The notes under the pieces are model-generated. The model saw nothing but the letters and a program-made list of their open reading frames with translations. It was not told where the DNA came from and searched no databases. A stretch of 51,086 bases of DNA from Lysobacterales bacterium (GTDB lineage: Bacteria; Pseudomonadota; Gammaproteobacteria; Xanthomonadales; Marinicellaceae). The position numbers were made by a program, and so were the translations under genes. The DNA lies in the NCBI GenBank assembly GCA_026988115.1, contig JALSLV010000074.1, forward strand, positions 1 through 51,086, given 5' to 3'. Below, in pieces: positions 8,331 through 16,903 of this stretch (its first letter is position 1; each line of letters opens with the position of its first letter).

Positions 8331-9449
8331 ATGGGTCTTTTTGACAAGCTATTTGCTGAATTAATTGATATCATCGAATGGACAGATGATACCAGTAATA
8401 CTTTGGTTTATCGTTTTCCTCGTTATGGCAATGAGATAAAAAATGGGGCTATGTTAACAGTCAGGGAAGGTCAAATTGCTGTTTTAGTGAATGAAGGGCA
8501 AGTTGCAGATATTTATGAGCCGGGACTTTATAAGTTAGAAACTGCCAATATGCCTGTATTATCTACTTTACAAGGTTGGGTGCACGGTTTTGAAAGCCCT
8601 TTTAAAGCCGAGGTTTACTTCTTTAATACCACACAATTCACCGATATGAAATGGGGATTACGTAACCCTCTGATTATGCGTGATAAAGAGTTTGGTGTGG
8701 TGCGACTCCGTGCTTTTGGTACTTATGCCTTTAAGATAACCGATGTTAAAACTCTATTAACTGAAATTGTTGGAACAGATGGGCATTTTACGGTTGAAGA
8801 AATTTCAGATCAATTGCGGAACCTGATGGTTTCTGGCTTTGCTCATATTGCAGCAGAATCAGGTATTTCTATTTTGGATTTAGCGGCTAATTATGATCAG
8901 TTGGGTGATTTGCTCAAAGAAAAGATAAACCCTGATTTTGAAGGATTTGGCTTAGAATTAACCAAGCTATTGGTTGAAAATATTTCATTGCCTGAAGCGG
9001 TTGAAAAAGCTTTGGATGAACGCTCTTCAATGGGAGCAATTGGAAACTTAGATACATTTACTAAATACCAAGCCGCACAATCGATGCGTGATGCAGCACA
9101 AAACCCCGGAGGGGGTGCTGGAGCTGGTATCGGTATGGGCATGGGATTTGCTATGGCGCAAACCTTTGGCAGTGCCTTAGCCAAAGATCAGCCAAGCAAT
9201 CAAAGCAACCATGCCTCATCAGAGGCTCCACCCCCAATTCCTGAAGTTGAGCACTATCACGTTGTTATTGATGGCAAGAAAGCAGGACCATTTAATATGG
9301 CTGCGATTGCTGAAATGATACAAAAGGGCAGTATTCACGCGGATAGCTATGTGTGGAAATCAGGAATGAATGACTGGCAAACTGCGAGTGAAGTTCGTGC
9401 CATTGCTGGATTATTAAACAGTGAGCCTCCACCTATTCCTGGCAGTTAA
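8331..9449 (+). CDS. SPFH-domain protein with C-terminal GYF_2 domain (YdjI/virion-core-like)
   Basis: This 372-residue protein has an SPFH (stomatin/flotillin-like) domain over about residues 20-240, without an N-terminal membrane helix. A Gly/Ala/Met-rich linker (GGGAGAGIGMGMGFAMA) follows, then a GYF_2/DUF4339 domain (about 303-358; KKAGPFNMAAIAEMIQKG...VWKSGMNDWQ). Proteins of this type, such as B. subtilis YdjI, act with zinc-ribbon membrane partners in membrane-stress responses. The next gene, ten bases downstream, is exactly such a partner. AAGGAG precedes the ATG. Membrane association is inferred from the family, not from a helix. Confidence 0.88.
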   Translation: MGLFDKLFAELIDIIEWTDDTSNTLVYRFPRYGNEIKNGAMLTVREGQIAVLVNEGQVADIYEPGLYKLETANMPVLSTLQGWVHGFESPFKAEVYFFNTTQFTDMKWGLRNPLIMRDKEFGVVRLRAFGTYAFKITDVKTLLTEIVGTDGHFTVEEISDQLRNLMVSGFAHIAAESGISILDLAANYDQLGDLLKEKINPDFEGFGLELTKLLVENISLPEAVEKALDERSSMGAIGNLDTFTKYQAAQSMRDAAQNPGGGAGAGIGMGMGFAMAQTFGSALAKDQPSNQSNHASSEAPPPIPEVEHYHVVIDGKKAGPFNMAAIAEMIQKGSIHADSYVWKSGMNDWQTASEVRAIAGLLNSEPPPIPGS

Positions 9450-9459
9450 GTCTATTTAA

Positions 9460-10569
9460 ATGACTCAAGAAGAATCTTTGGATAAAAAGCCAGTAGAGCA
9501 TTTTCAATTTCAATGCAAAAGCTGTGGTTTTGAACTGGATCATGAGATTGGTCAAAATTCTTTAGTATGCCAATCTTGTGGTGCGGTTGAGCCTATAGAT
9601 ACTGAGTCTTTTAATGTTTTTAGTGCTAATCCATACGATTCTACTGTCTTGGATTTGGTTAGAAATGAACCCACAGACGTACACTTTCATGTTCGCTGTG
9701 ATACCTGTGGTGCGGGGTTCGATTTTCCAAAAAATACACACGCGGATGAATGCCCATATTGTGGGCAAAATATCATTGTACCTGTAAACCTGCAGCGACA
9801 ACTTAAGCCTGATGCCGTCTTGCCTTTTGATATAAAAGAAGAACAAGCCAATGCATCGTTTAGAAAATGGATAAAAGGTTTATGGTTTGCGCCCAATTCC
9901 TTAAAACGATTGGCAATGAGGAAACACCCAATCCAAGGAACATATATTCCTTATTGGGCATTTGATGCCGATACTTATAGTTCTTACACAGGACAAAGGG
10001 GAACGAATTACACCACAACTGTGACGGTTCGTGTTAATGGTCAAACCCAAACACGTTTAGTGACTAAAATTAGGTGGAACTATGTCAGTGGCAATGTTTC
10101 AAATGAATTTGATAATGTTTTAGTTCCTGCTAGCGAAATGATGGCAACAAAGCTCACCACATCAATGACGAAATGGAATTTAGTCAAAGCAGAAGAATAT
10201 AACCCTAAGTTTTTAAGTGGTTACCGCTCTGAACTGTATCAAGTGGGTTTGCCCCGTGGTTTTCAAAAATCAAAAGACATCATGATAAGAACTATTCGCC
10301 GTTTGATTCGAAGAGATATAGGAGGCGATCATCAGCGTATTAGTACAGTTAATACTCGCTATGAGCGAGTCGGCTTTAAATTGATGCTCATGCCTTTATG
10401 GGTTTCGGCTTTTTTATACAAGCAAAAAACATTTCGCTTTATTATCAATGGACAAACAGGAGAAGTTAAAGGAGAACGTCCTTATAGTTGGGTGAAAATC
10501 ACGGCACTAATTTTGACTATTGTTGCCATTATTGGTGGTTTTGTCGCACATAATAAAGGCATGATTTAA
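9460..10569 (+). CDS. zinc-ribbon membrane protein (YdjG-like partner of SPFH protein)
   Basis: This 369-residue protein has four Cys-x-x-Cys knuckles forming two zinc ribbons in the first 110 residues (CKSCG, CQSCG, CDTCG, CPYCG). A central domain rich in beta strands follows (HPIQGTYIPYWAFDADTYSS). One transmembrane helix near the C-terminus (about 345-363, ITALILTIVAIIGGF) leaves a short tail. Databases often mislabel this family as 'primosomal protein N-prime'; nothing in it resembles a helicase. It forms an operon with the SPFH-GYF gene. Its TAA stop directly abuts the terminal repeat at 10570. Confidence 0.82.
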   Translation: MTQEESLDKKPVEHFQFQCKSCGFELDHEIGQNSLVCQSCGAVEPIDTESFNVFSANPYDSTVLDLVRNEPTDVHFHVRCDTCGAGFDFPKNTHADECPYCGQNIIVPVNLQRQLKPDAVLPFDIKEEQANASFRKWIKGLWFAPNSLKRLAMRKHPIQGTYIPYWAFDADTYSSYTGQRGTNYTTTVTVRVNGQTQTRLVTKIRWNYVSGNVSNEFDNVLVPASEMMATKLTTSMTKWNLVKAEEYNPKFLSGYRSELYQVGLPRGFQKSKDIMIRTIRRLIRRDIGGDHQRISTVNTRYERVGFKLMLMPLWVSAFLYKQKTFRFIINGQTGEVKGERPYSWVKITALILTIVAIIGGFVAHNKGMI

Positions 10570-10807
10570 TACCCAAATCCCGATATATAAAATACGATGC
10601 TAGCACAAGTCCTTAATATACCTAGAAAATTCACAAAAAGCCTCATCGCCAATAAGGTGACCACGGTTTTTATGACTTTCCTATACACATCAAAAATACT
10701 TCTGGAAAGTATTTTCACGCAAGCCCACATGGATGTGGGTGAGTATCATGGATGATATGAATAATTACTTGCACTATCAATCGCATTTCTATATCGAGAT
10801 TTGGGTA
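10570..10807. mobile_element. 238-bp MITE-like element with imperfect terminal inverted repeats
   Basis: The ends TACCCAAATCCCGATATA (10570-10587) and TATATCGAGATTTGGGTA (10790-10807) are inverted repeats with one mismatch. Weaker complementarity extends about 50 bases inward. The interior holds a perfect 9-bp hairpin, AAAATACTT/AAGTATTTT (10693-10715), and the CCCACAT-GG-ATGTGGG palindrome (10724-10739). AAT flanks both ends and may be a target duplication. No ORF is present, so it would need a transposase in trans. It fills the gap between two convergent genes. The right 84 bp recurs at 125-208. Confidence 0.7.
10693..10715. terminator. hairpin inside the repeat element
   Basis: AAAATACTT and AAGTATTTT form a perfect 9-bp stem with the five-base loop CTGGA, between two convergent genes. 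It is AT-rich with T and A runs in the arms. It could terminate transcription in both directions, or it may simply be part of the repeat's structure. Confidence 0.4.
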
Positions 10808-10814
10808 ATAACTA

Positions 10815-11555
10815 TTATTTTAGTATCTCTTTGTATCGACTCCAATCATAATTAGGGTAAAGGCTTTGCAATTGTTCAAGCAAAGTTTTAGCTTGTTTGT
10901 ATTTATTTGCTGAAATCAGTATTTCCAATTGGGTTATTTCGCTTGTTTGAGGACGTTGTGTGGGTTCTTGTTTCAACTCAGGAACAGGCTGTGTGGCTCT
11001 TCTATCTCCAACAACCACAATACCTTCTGAGACTTTGCTTAAATTACCCTTAGATTTCACCTTTGCTTCTACAGGAAGAACCTTCTCTAAAACTAGCTGA
11101 TATTCATTTTCAACTTGAGTAGTGCCTGAGTCCTGTTCTAATTGAATCATTGGTTTTTTTTGAGCCATGGTTCTGCCCATAACTCTCGTTTTATTTATTT
11201 TATCAGAACTAATACGCTTGCGATTCTTTTGTGGTCTTGGGTGTGGCTCTAATGGCGGTGCTGCTACCATTTCTGTGCGCAAATCTTCTTTTAGGACATT
11301 GGTATCTATACTGGTATTTATACTTTCAGGAGAAACTTTCATTTCTGCATTTTCATTTTGCAAGTTGAAGACAACATTAACTCCCATAACTAAAACAGCT
11401 GCTGTGGACAGCAAATAAAGCCATTGCCTTGGTCTTGTTTTGGCTGTGCTTTGTTTGCAACTTTGTTTAGCTGCATTTAAAATAAGATTATCCAAGGCTG
11501 TTGGAGTAGATTCACTTGACCCTTTTTTGTAGAGGTTTTCTAGGCTGTTATTCAT
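10815..11555 (-). CDS. putative membrane anti-sigma factor / sigma-operon partner
   Basis: This 246-residue protein is encoded directly after an ECF sigma factor with a four-base overlap (ATGA). It has a short cytoplasmic N-terminus (1-45), one transmembrane helix (about 46-64, WLYLLSTAAVLVMGVNVVF), and a polar, Pro/Lys-rich periplasmic region. A C-terminal helical stretch (ISANKYKQAKTLLEQLQSLYP) looks like part of a TPR. There is no recognisable zinc-binding anti-sigma motif, so the role is inferred from topology and context. Residues 176-189 (SEGIVVVGDRRATQ) resemble the start of a TonB-receptor plug, as does a stretch of the VWA protein next door. Confidence 0.65.
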   Translation of the reverse strand: MNNSLENLYKKGSSESTPTALDNLILNAAKQSCKQSTAKTRPRQWLYLLSTAAVLVMGVNVVFNLQNENAEMKVSPESINTSIDTNVLKEDLRTEMVAAPPLEPHPRPQKNRKRISSDKINKTRVMGRTMAQKKPMIQLEQDSGTTQVENEYQLVLEKVLPVEAKVKSKGNLSKVSEGIVVVGDRRATQPVPELKQEPTQRPQTSEITQLEILISANKYKQAKTLLEQLQSLYPNYDWSRYKEILK

Positions 11556-12103
11556 CGCATTCTCTCCAAATCGCTGCGCAGCTTGCTGAGGGCATAACGG
11601 TAACGGCTCTTAATTTTTTCAATGCCTTCACCTAACATTTTTGCAATCTGAGGCAATGATAAGAGGGCGTCATTATGCAACAAAAATACTTCTCGCTGTA
11701 CAAATGGTAGCTTGCTAACGGCATTTTTAATTTCTTTGGATAAGCGCATTGTTTGCAGCTCATCTTCAGGGTTCCAATTAATAACCCCATCGACATCATC
11801 TGCTGTGTTTTCTTCAAAGGCATTTTGTTCTAAGGTGTTTCGTCTATACCAGTCAACAAGACGGTTATGAGCTAAGGTATAGAGCCATGTTTTAAACTGG
11901 GCTTTAACCTGATAATTTTCTTTACTGTTAATCACTTTCATCCATAAATCTTGGAAAAGTTCTTGACTGGTGGCTTCATTTTTAAGGTTACGAAGAAAAT
12001 AGCGATAAAGAGCATCCTTGTATCGAGCATAAAGCACATCAAAGGCTTGAGCTTTATTTTGTTTAAAGGCTAACATAAGCTCTTCATCGCTAGGTTCTGT
12101 CAT
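11552..12103 (-). CDS. ECF-type RNA polymerase sigma factor
   Basis: This 183-residue sigma-70 family protein has region 2 (about 18-85; FDVLYARYKDALYRYFLRN...ELFQDLWMKVI) and region 4 (about 120-180; LPFVQREVFLLHNDALLSLP). Region 3 is absent, as in ECF factors. The 'FKTWLYTLAHNRLVDWYRR' segment is the conserved region 2.4 area. The gene overlaps the putative anti-sigma gene by four bases, and the VWA-protein gene is 26 bases upstream on the same strand, so the three are likely one unit. The ECF subgroup is not assigned. Confidence 0.93.
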   Translation of the reverse strand: MTEPSDEELMLAFKQNKAQAFDVLYARYKDALYRYFLRNLKNEATSQELFQDLWMKVINSKENYQVKAQFKTWLYTLAHNRLVDWYRRNTLEQNAFEENTADDVDGVINWNPEDELQTMRLSKEIKNAVSKLPFVQREVFLLHNDALLSLPQIAKMLGEGIEKIKSRYRYALSKLRSDLERMR

Positions 12104-12129
12104 TAAAGAATAAGGTTTCGTTAAAAGCT

Positions 12130-13809
12130 TTATTCTACACGACTGGCTTGAGTATTTGTTAAACTTTTTGCTAAAGAAACCAGTTGCAAAAGCTCACCAC
12201 GATAACCGAAATCATCGCCATTTAGTGTGGATTTAACCAACTTTTGTACGGCTTGATAATTAAAGTTACCAGTCATTTTACCACCGCGAAGCAATTGACC
12301 AAAGCCTGCAACAGCAGCAGAGAGCTTAAAGTTTTCGGATGCTAGAGTTATATCACCCAATCTATCACTTTGACTCAATGACTTTACAATTAGCTGAGAT
12401 TTATTGCCATCAGGTGCTTTATAACGGACTTTGAGCGTAGCAAGTTCATCGGAATAACTCCTTATTTTTTCAGTACTTTGATATTTGAGTGGTTCAACCC
12501 AGCCTTTATCGCCATTTAAGACTACTTCATAAAGTGCCGTTACACTATGTCCTGCGCCAATTTCACCTGCATCAATCTTATCGTTGTTGAAATCCTCTTT
12601 GTTTAACAAACGATTCTCATAACCGATTAAGCGGTACTGCGATACAATTAATGGATTGAATTCTATTTGAATTTTGACATCTTTGGCAATTGTCATTAAG
12701 GTTGCATTCATTTCTTCAACCAAAACTTTATTGGCTTCTTTTAATGTGTCTATATAGGCATAGTTGCCATTGCCACTATCGGCCAATTGCTCCATCAATG
12801 CATCATTGTAATTGCCACTACCAAACCCTAAAGTTGTTAGTGAAACGCCTGAATCACGTTTACGCTGGGCTAATTCTTTAAGTTGTTCAAAGTTTGTTGT
12901 GCCGACATTAAAATCACCATCTGTGGCAATAATGACTCGATTGATGCCTTCTTTGATAAAGTTATCTTCAGCAATTTGGTAAGCTAGGTTGATTCCAGCT
13001 GCTCCATTGGTTGAGCCTCCTGCATTGAGTTTGTCGAGAGCTTGCAGTATTTTAGATTTTTTATCACCACTGGTCGAATCTAAAACAGCACCTGCTGCAC
13101 CTGCATAGACAACGATTGCGACTTTGTCTTTTTTTGTTAAATTTTTGGTCATAAGTTTAAAAGACGATTTTAGTAACCCCAATTTGTTCGGGTTATTCAT
13201 AGATCCTGAAACATCCACTAAAAAGACTAAGTTACTTGCTGGTCGTTGGGTGTTATCAACTTTATAGCCTTGAATACCAATATGCAGCAATTGTGCATTA
13301 TTGTTCCAGGGCGATGGAGCAAGTTCGGTGATTAGGCTAAAAGGTTGATTGGTGTTTTTAGGAGTGGGGTAGTTGTAGCTGAAATAATTAATAAGTTCTT
13401 CAACCCGAATGGCGTCCTTTGGTGGAACAATGCCCTGATTTAACATGCGTCGCATATTTGAATAAGCGCCTGTATCGACATCAATGCTAAAGGTTGAAAC
13501 GGGTTCATTTTGAACCAGTTTGATGCCATTATCTTTAAAATGCGTATAATTTTCGGTGTTTCTCTGTTGATAAACTCTAGGTATTGAAACAATACTGGGT
13601 GAGAGTGCAGTGTCGTAAAGCATTCCTGTATTGATTTTTTTCTCACGCTGTAATTTAGGCTTACGTGAGATTCTTTTACCTGTAACAATAACTTGTTCAG
13701 TTTCTTCAACGGCAAGTGCATTGTTGTTAGAATCGTTCTTATATTGGCTGCATGCCGTGATACTGGCTACAGCAATCACAAGTGCTATTTTTTTGATGAT
13801 TTCTTGCAT
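12130..13809 (-). CDS. VWA-domain lipoprotein (YfbK-like, DUF3520 C-terminus)
   Basis: This 559-residue protein is predicted to be a lipoprotein: a hydrophobic N-terminus ends at the lipobox ITAC with Cys20. Residues 100-170 carry the YfbK-type N-terminal domain (STFSIDVDTGAYSNMRRML). A von Willebrand A domain (about 193-370) follows, with an intact MIDAS DVSGS (199-203, motif DxSxS). The C-terminal DUF3520 region ends the protein. Residues 35-49 (EETEQVIVTGKRISR) resemble a TonB-receptor plug start. Related genes sit with ECF sigma operons in other marine gammaproteobacteria. Metal-dependent protein binding at the envelope is likely, but the partner is unknown. Confidence 0.88.
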   Translation of the reverse strand: MQEIIKKIALVIAVASITACSQYKNDSNNNALAVEETEQVIVTGKRISRKPKLQREKKINTGMLYDTALSPSIVSIPRVYQQRNTENYTHFKDNGIKLVQNEPVSTFSIDVDTGAYSNMRRMLNQGIVPPKDAIRVEELINYFSYNYPTPKNTNQPFSLITELAPSPWNNNAQLLHIGIQGYKVDNTQRPASNLVFLVDVSGSMNNPNKLGLLKSSFKLMTKNLTKKDKVAIVVYAGAAGAVLDSTSGDKKSKILQALDKLNAGGSTNGAAGINLAYQIAEDNFIKEGINRVIIATDGDFNVGTTNFEQLKELAQRKRDSGVSLTTLGFGSGNYNDALMEQLADSGNGNYAYIDTLKEANKVLVEEMNATLMTIAKDVKIQIEFNPLIVSQYRLIGYENRLLNKEDFNNDKIDAGEIGAGHSVTALYEVVLNGDKGWVEPLKYQSTEKIRSYSDELATLKVRYKAPDGNKSQLIVKSLSQSDRLGDITLASENFKLSAAVAGFGQLLRGGKMTGNFNYQAVQKLVKSTLNGDDFGYRGELLQLVSLAKSLTNTQASRVE

Positions 13810-13888
13810 TTTCTAATCCTCTATTTGATTGAATGTATCTTGTTAATCGAGTGAGATTAAAAATAGGGTTAAAATTTAATTAAAAAAT

Positions 13889-15499
13889 TTAAAATGAATG
13901 TTTGGCTCTTAGCTGAAGCTGCCAACTGTCAATTGTGTCACGGTTATTAAGTGGGACAGCCAAATCAATATGAATAATCTGACCACTGGATGTTCGAGTT
14001 GGTACCAACCTTAAACCTATGCCAATATTGGTAGTTTGTTTAATTTCTTCATTATTATTCCAAGCGGCTCCACTATCAACAAAAACAGCAGAAGCAAACT
14101 TAAAGGTTTTCAAAGGATACCAATTGTAAAAGAAGCGTTGTTCCAAAGTGAGTAAAAGGCGATTATCGCCGTTTAAATACCGCAATGGATAACCGCGTAG
14201 ACCCGTATCACCACCAAGGTATTGTCTATTTTCTAAAAATAAGTTCTTATTTTTATTTAACAAGATGCGGCTATAAAAAGTTCTATTATCCGACTGTGTA
14301 TGAAACCATTTTAACTGCACGTTCATGCTAGTATTGAGTAATTGTTTATCGTAAATACCCGTGACAGAACTGTCTAATAAAATCAAGTCGCTCTGTGTGC
14401 GACTGAGCCCTTTTGAATAAGTGAACGAAAAATGCAAGGAACTATCAGAAAATGAACGTCCTATTTTTGTAAAAAGGTGATGCCCTAAAGAAATATCTTC
14501 AATTCTTCCCATGCGGTTAAAGTTGGTTCTTTTAACAAAATCTTCAGTAAAAAATTCATAGCTAATCCAAGGATACTGATAAGAACGAGAATTAGGTAAT
14601 TGTGAATTTGGATAAGTTTCACTTGAAAAAAAATCACTTTCATCCGATGTGAAACCGACCAAGTAACGGTGAACCGAATCAGAAGTTCTTTTGCTTAATT
14701 TTCCATAATTCAGGGTGTAAGTGAGTCTGTTTTGACCAATTTCACCTGTAATTATTCCAAAATCATATAAGGGCGTAATGCGTTGATTGTCATAATAACG
14801 TAACTCCCATGTAACAGGGCTATCGAGGGAAAAAAAGGGACGATAGTAGTTAAGGAAGTTGAGTTTGCCATCGCTGTTATCTTCATAAATAACATCAAGA
14901 CGATTTCGAGTTCCAAATAAATTGTCATCATTGTACTTAATGCTTTTTTGGATTCTATCTAATCCTTTTTTGTATTTAAACTCCAGACTTTTACCTAAGC
15001 CAAAAAGGTTTTTTTCTTGTAATTCAAAGGCGTACCGATTTATACCCGCGGTTCTCCCATAAGAAATTCCTGGAGTCAATGTCCAATTGTCTTTTGTTTT
15101 GACTAAAACTGTTACTTTATTGCCACAGACACTTGTTGGGACTATTGTTGCTTCTTTAATATAAGGTTTTTTGCGTAACAGTCGTTCGGTTTCTGCCAAT
15201 AAACGAAGATCCAGTTCATTACCAACTTGAAATAAAAGTTCTCTTTTGATGATTCTTTCTTTGGTGGTAACGTGCCAAGCATTAGCTAAATGATGAAACT
15301 TTCGGCTTTCTTTTGGGTTGTTTAAATCAAATATATTGTTAACATCGAGATTAATGGCAGAAATAATAAAAGGCTTCATTTCTGCATCACTGGGTTGCCA
15401 TGGTTGGCAAATCTCTTTGCTAAAAATTCCAAAAGGAAGAAAAAGGAGGAATACTGTTAACAATTTTATTTTTAGAGCATTCGATGTCTTTATAAACAT
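13889..15499 (-). CDS. BamA/TamA-family (Omp85) outer-membrane beta-barrel protein
   Basis: This 536-residue protein has an N-terminal signal peptide (about 1-27). It has one or two POTRA-like repeats (about 75-135; LLFQVGNELDLRLLAETERLLRKKPYIKEA) and a 16-strand-type barrel ending in the outer-membrane signature phenylalanine (RAKHSF). The lid-loop region LFLENRQYLGGDTGLRGYP carries the conserved 'G..GLRGY' of Omp85 proteins. It is much shorter than BamA (about 800 residues), so it is an accessory Omp85 member, not the essential BamA. It lies upstream of the VWA/sigma genes on the same strand with a 79-base gap. Confidence 0.82.
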   Translation of the reverse strand: MFIKTSNALKIKLLTVFLLFLPFGIFSKEICQPWQPSDAEMKPFIISAINLDVNNIFDLNNPKESRKFHHLANAWHVTTKERIIKRELLFQVGNELDLRLLAETERLLRKKPYIKEATIVPTSVCGNKVTVLVKTKDNWTLTPGISYGRTAGINRYAFELQEKNLFGLGKSLEFKYKKGLDRIQKSIKYNDDNLFGTRNRLDVIYEDNSDGKLNFLNYYRPFFSLDSPVTWELRYYDNQRITPLYDFGIITGEIGQNRLTYTLNYGKLSKRTSDSVHRYLVGFTSDESDFFSSETYPNSQLPNSRSYQYPWISYEFFTEDFVKRTNFNRMGRIEDISLGHHLFTKIGRSFSDSSLHFSFTYSKGLSRTQSDLILLDSSVTGIYDKQLLNTSMNVQLKWFHTQSDNRTFYSRILLNKNKNLFLENRQYLGGDTGLRGYPLRYLNGDNRLLLTLEQRFFYNWYPLKTFKFASAVFVDSGAAWNNNEEIKQTTNIGIGLRLVPTRTSSGQIIHIDLAVPLNNRDTIDSWQLQLRAKHSF

Positions 15500-15598
15500 A
15501 AATCAAGTGTATTATTTAATTGGATTTATAGAGTTAAAACAATTTGACACCATAACTTTTAAAATCAATTGATTTATTTGTATTTTTTTCACTAGGAG

Positions 15599-16780
15599 TC
15601 AGTTATTTTGCTCAATCCAAGAGCCTAATTTTAGGCGTTCATCCTCATTCATTTTTGTTGTGTTTCCCAATGGCATAATTTGAGCATTCACTGTTTGAGC
15701 ATTGATTTTTTCTTTATTGGCTAGGATGATATTGAGATTATCAAACATTAAACCTTTGGGTGCTTGAGAAAATACAGTGCTTGTTGGTTTTGATGAATGA
15801 CAGCTGATGCAGTGTTGGTTAATGATTTGCATTATTTCCATATCAGAGACTTTTTTGGTGTTCAGCTGTTCAATCGCTTTGCTTTCGGGTTTTGTATAAA
15901 TCACTAATGAAACCAATAGGGCACTCGCAAAAGGGAGTAACCAATAATTCGTGATTTTTTTACCACGTAGATTAAACCAATGACGAATAGCGGTACCTGC
16001 TAACATTATTCCTGCTAAAACCAGCCAAGCATTTTCATTTCCAAAGGTGCTTGGGAAGTGGTTACTTATCATGATAAACAACACTGGCAAGGTCATGTAA
16101 TTGTTGTGAATTGACCGTGTAAGTGCTTTTTGACCGTAAGATGGGTCTGGAACTTCGCCTTTTATGGCAGAGGCAACCATTATTTTTTGACCTGGAATAA
16201 TAACAAAAAACACATTAAGCACCATAATAATGCCAATAGTTGCTCCTATATGAATATAAGCCGCTCGCGCACTCAAAAGATGAGTTAAACCATAGGTTAA
16301 AGCAACAAGTAATAAAAAGCTAATCATTGCAAAGAGTTTTTGTTGTTTAACCAATGATGATTTACACATTAAATCATAGACTATCCATGAGCCAATAATG
16401 GTACCAATCCCAATACCGATAGCTTGGGTTGATGTCAAAGCCATAACACTTGGGTCAATCATGTAGGCATTTGCGTTGTAATAATAAACGATGCACAGCA
16501 GAGCGAACCCTGACAAACCTGTAAAATAAGCCTCCCATTTGAACCAATGCAAGTCTTTTGGTATGGTTTGTGGAGAATTTTTGTATTTCTCTAAATAATA
16601 AAAGCCACCACCATGCACTGCCCATAAATTACCTGCCAATTCTTCTCGAAGGTTTTTAGTGCGATTGAGGTTGTTTTCTAGAAAAATAAAATAAAAGGAT
16701 GCGCCAATCCACGCAATTCCCGTTATCATGTGTCCCCAACGAACCAACAAATTCAACCATTCAACAATATGTGCTTCCAC
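15599..16780 (-). CDS. puuD: membrane-bound urate hydroxylase PuuD with cytochrome c domain
   Basis: This 393-residue protein has about eight transmembrane helices (urate hydroxylase PuuD N-terminal domain; starts WLNLLVRWGHMITGIAWIGASFYF). The C-terminal cytochrome c domain has a haem motif CISCH (Cys324, Cys327, His328) and a likely axial Met near IMPLGN. The family oxidises urate to 5-hydroxyisourate, passing electrons to the respiratory chain instead of making H2O2. No hydroxyisourate hydrolase or OHCU decarboxylase is in the window, so the later steps must be encoded elsewhere. The ALDH gene lies upstream but is cut off by a strong terminator. Confidence 0.87.
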   Translation of the reverse strand: MEAHIVEWLNLLVRWGHMITGIAWIGASFYFIFLENNLNRTKNLREELAGNLWAVHGGGFYYLEKYKNSPQTIPKDLHWFKWEAYFTGLSGFALLCIVYYYNANAYMIDPSVMALTSTQAIGIGIGTIIGSWIVYDLMCKSSLVKQQKLFAMISFLLLVALTYGLTHLLSARAAYIHIGATIGIIMVLNVFFVIIPGQKIMVASAIKGEVPDPSYGQKALTRSIHNNYMTLPVLFIMISNHFPSTFGNENAWLVLAGIMLAGTAIRHWFNLRGKKITNYWLLPFASALLVSLVIYTKPESKAIEQLNTKKVSDMEIMQIINQHCISCHSSKPTSTVFSQAPKGLMFDNLNIILANKEKINAQTVNAQIMPLGNTTKMNEDERLKLGSWIEQNN

Positions 16781-16848
16781 TTTTACTCTTCTCTTTTATT
16801 ATGAGTCATAATTATAGTGCAAAACGGGTGGTTGGTTGAAATAAATAG

Positions 16849-16879
16849 CAAAAAAAAGGAGCTGCTCTGCAACTCCTTT
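16849..16879 (-). terminator. Rho-independent terminator of the ALDH gene
   Basis: Read on the minus strand, AAGGAGTTGC-AGA-GCAGCTCCTT forms a 10-bp stem with one G-T pair and a three-base loop, followed by a run of eight T. It lies 25 bases after the ALDH stop and separates that gene from puuD. Confidence 0.9.
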
Positions 16880-16903
16880 ATTCATATGGCTTGTGAGTTA
16901 ACC

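Noticed and set aside
13889-15499. The essential BamA
   Set aside because: The protein has too few POTRA repeats and is about 270 residues short; none of the usual bamA neighbours (rseP, skp, lpxD) is present.
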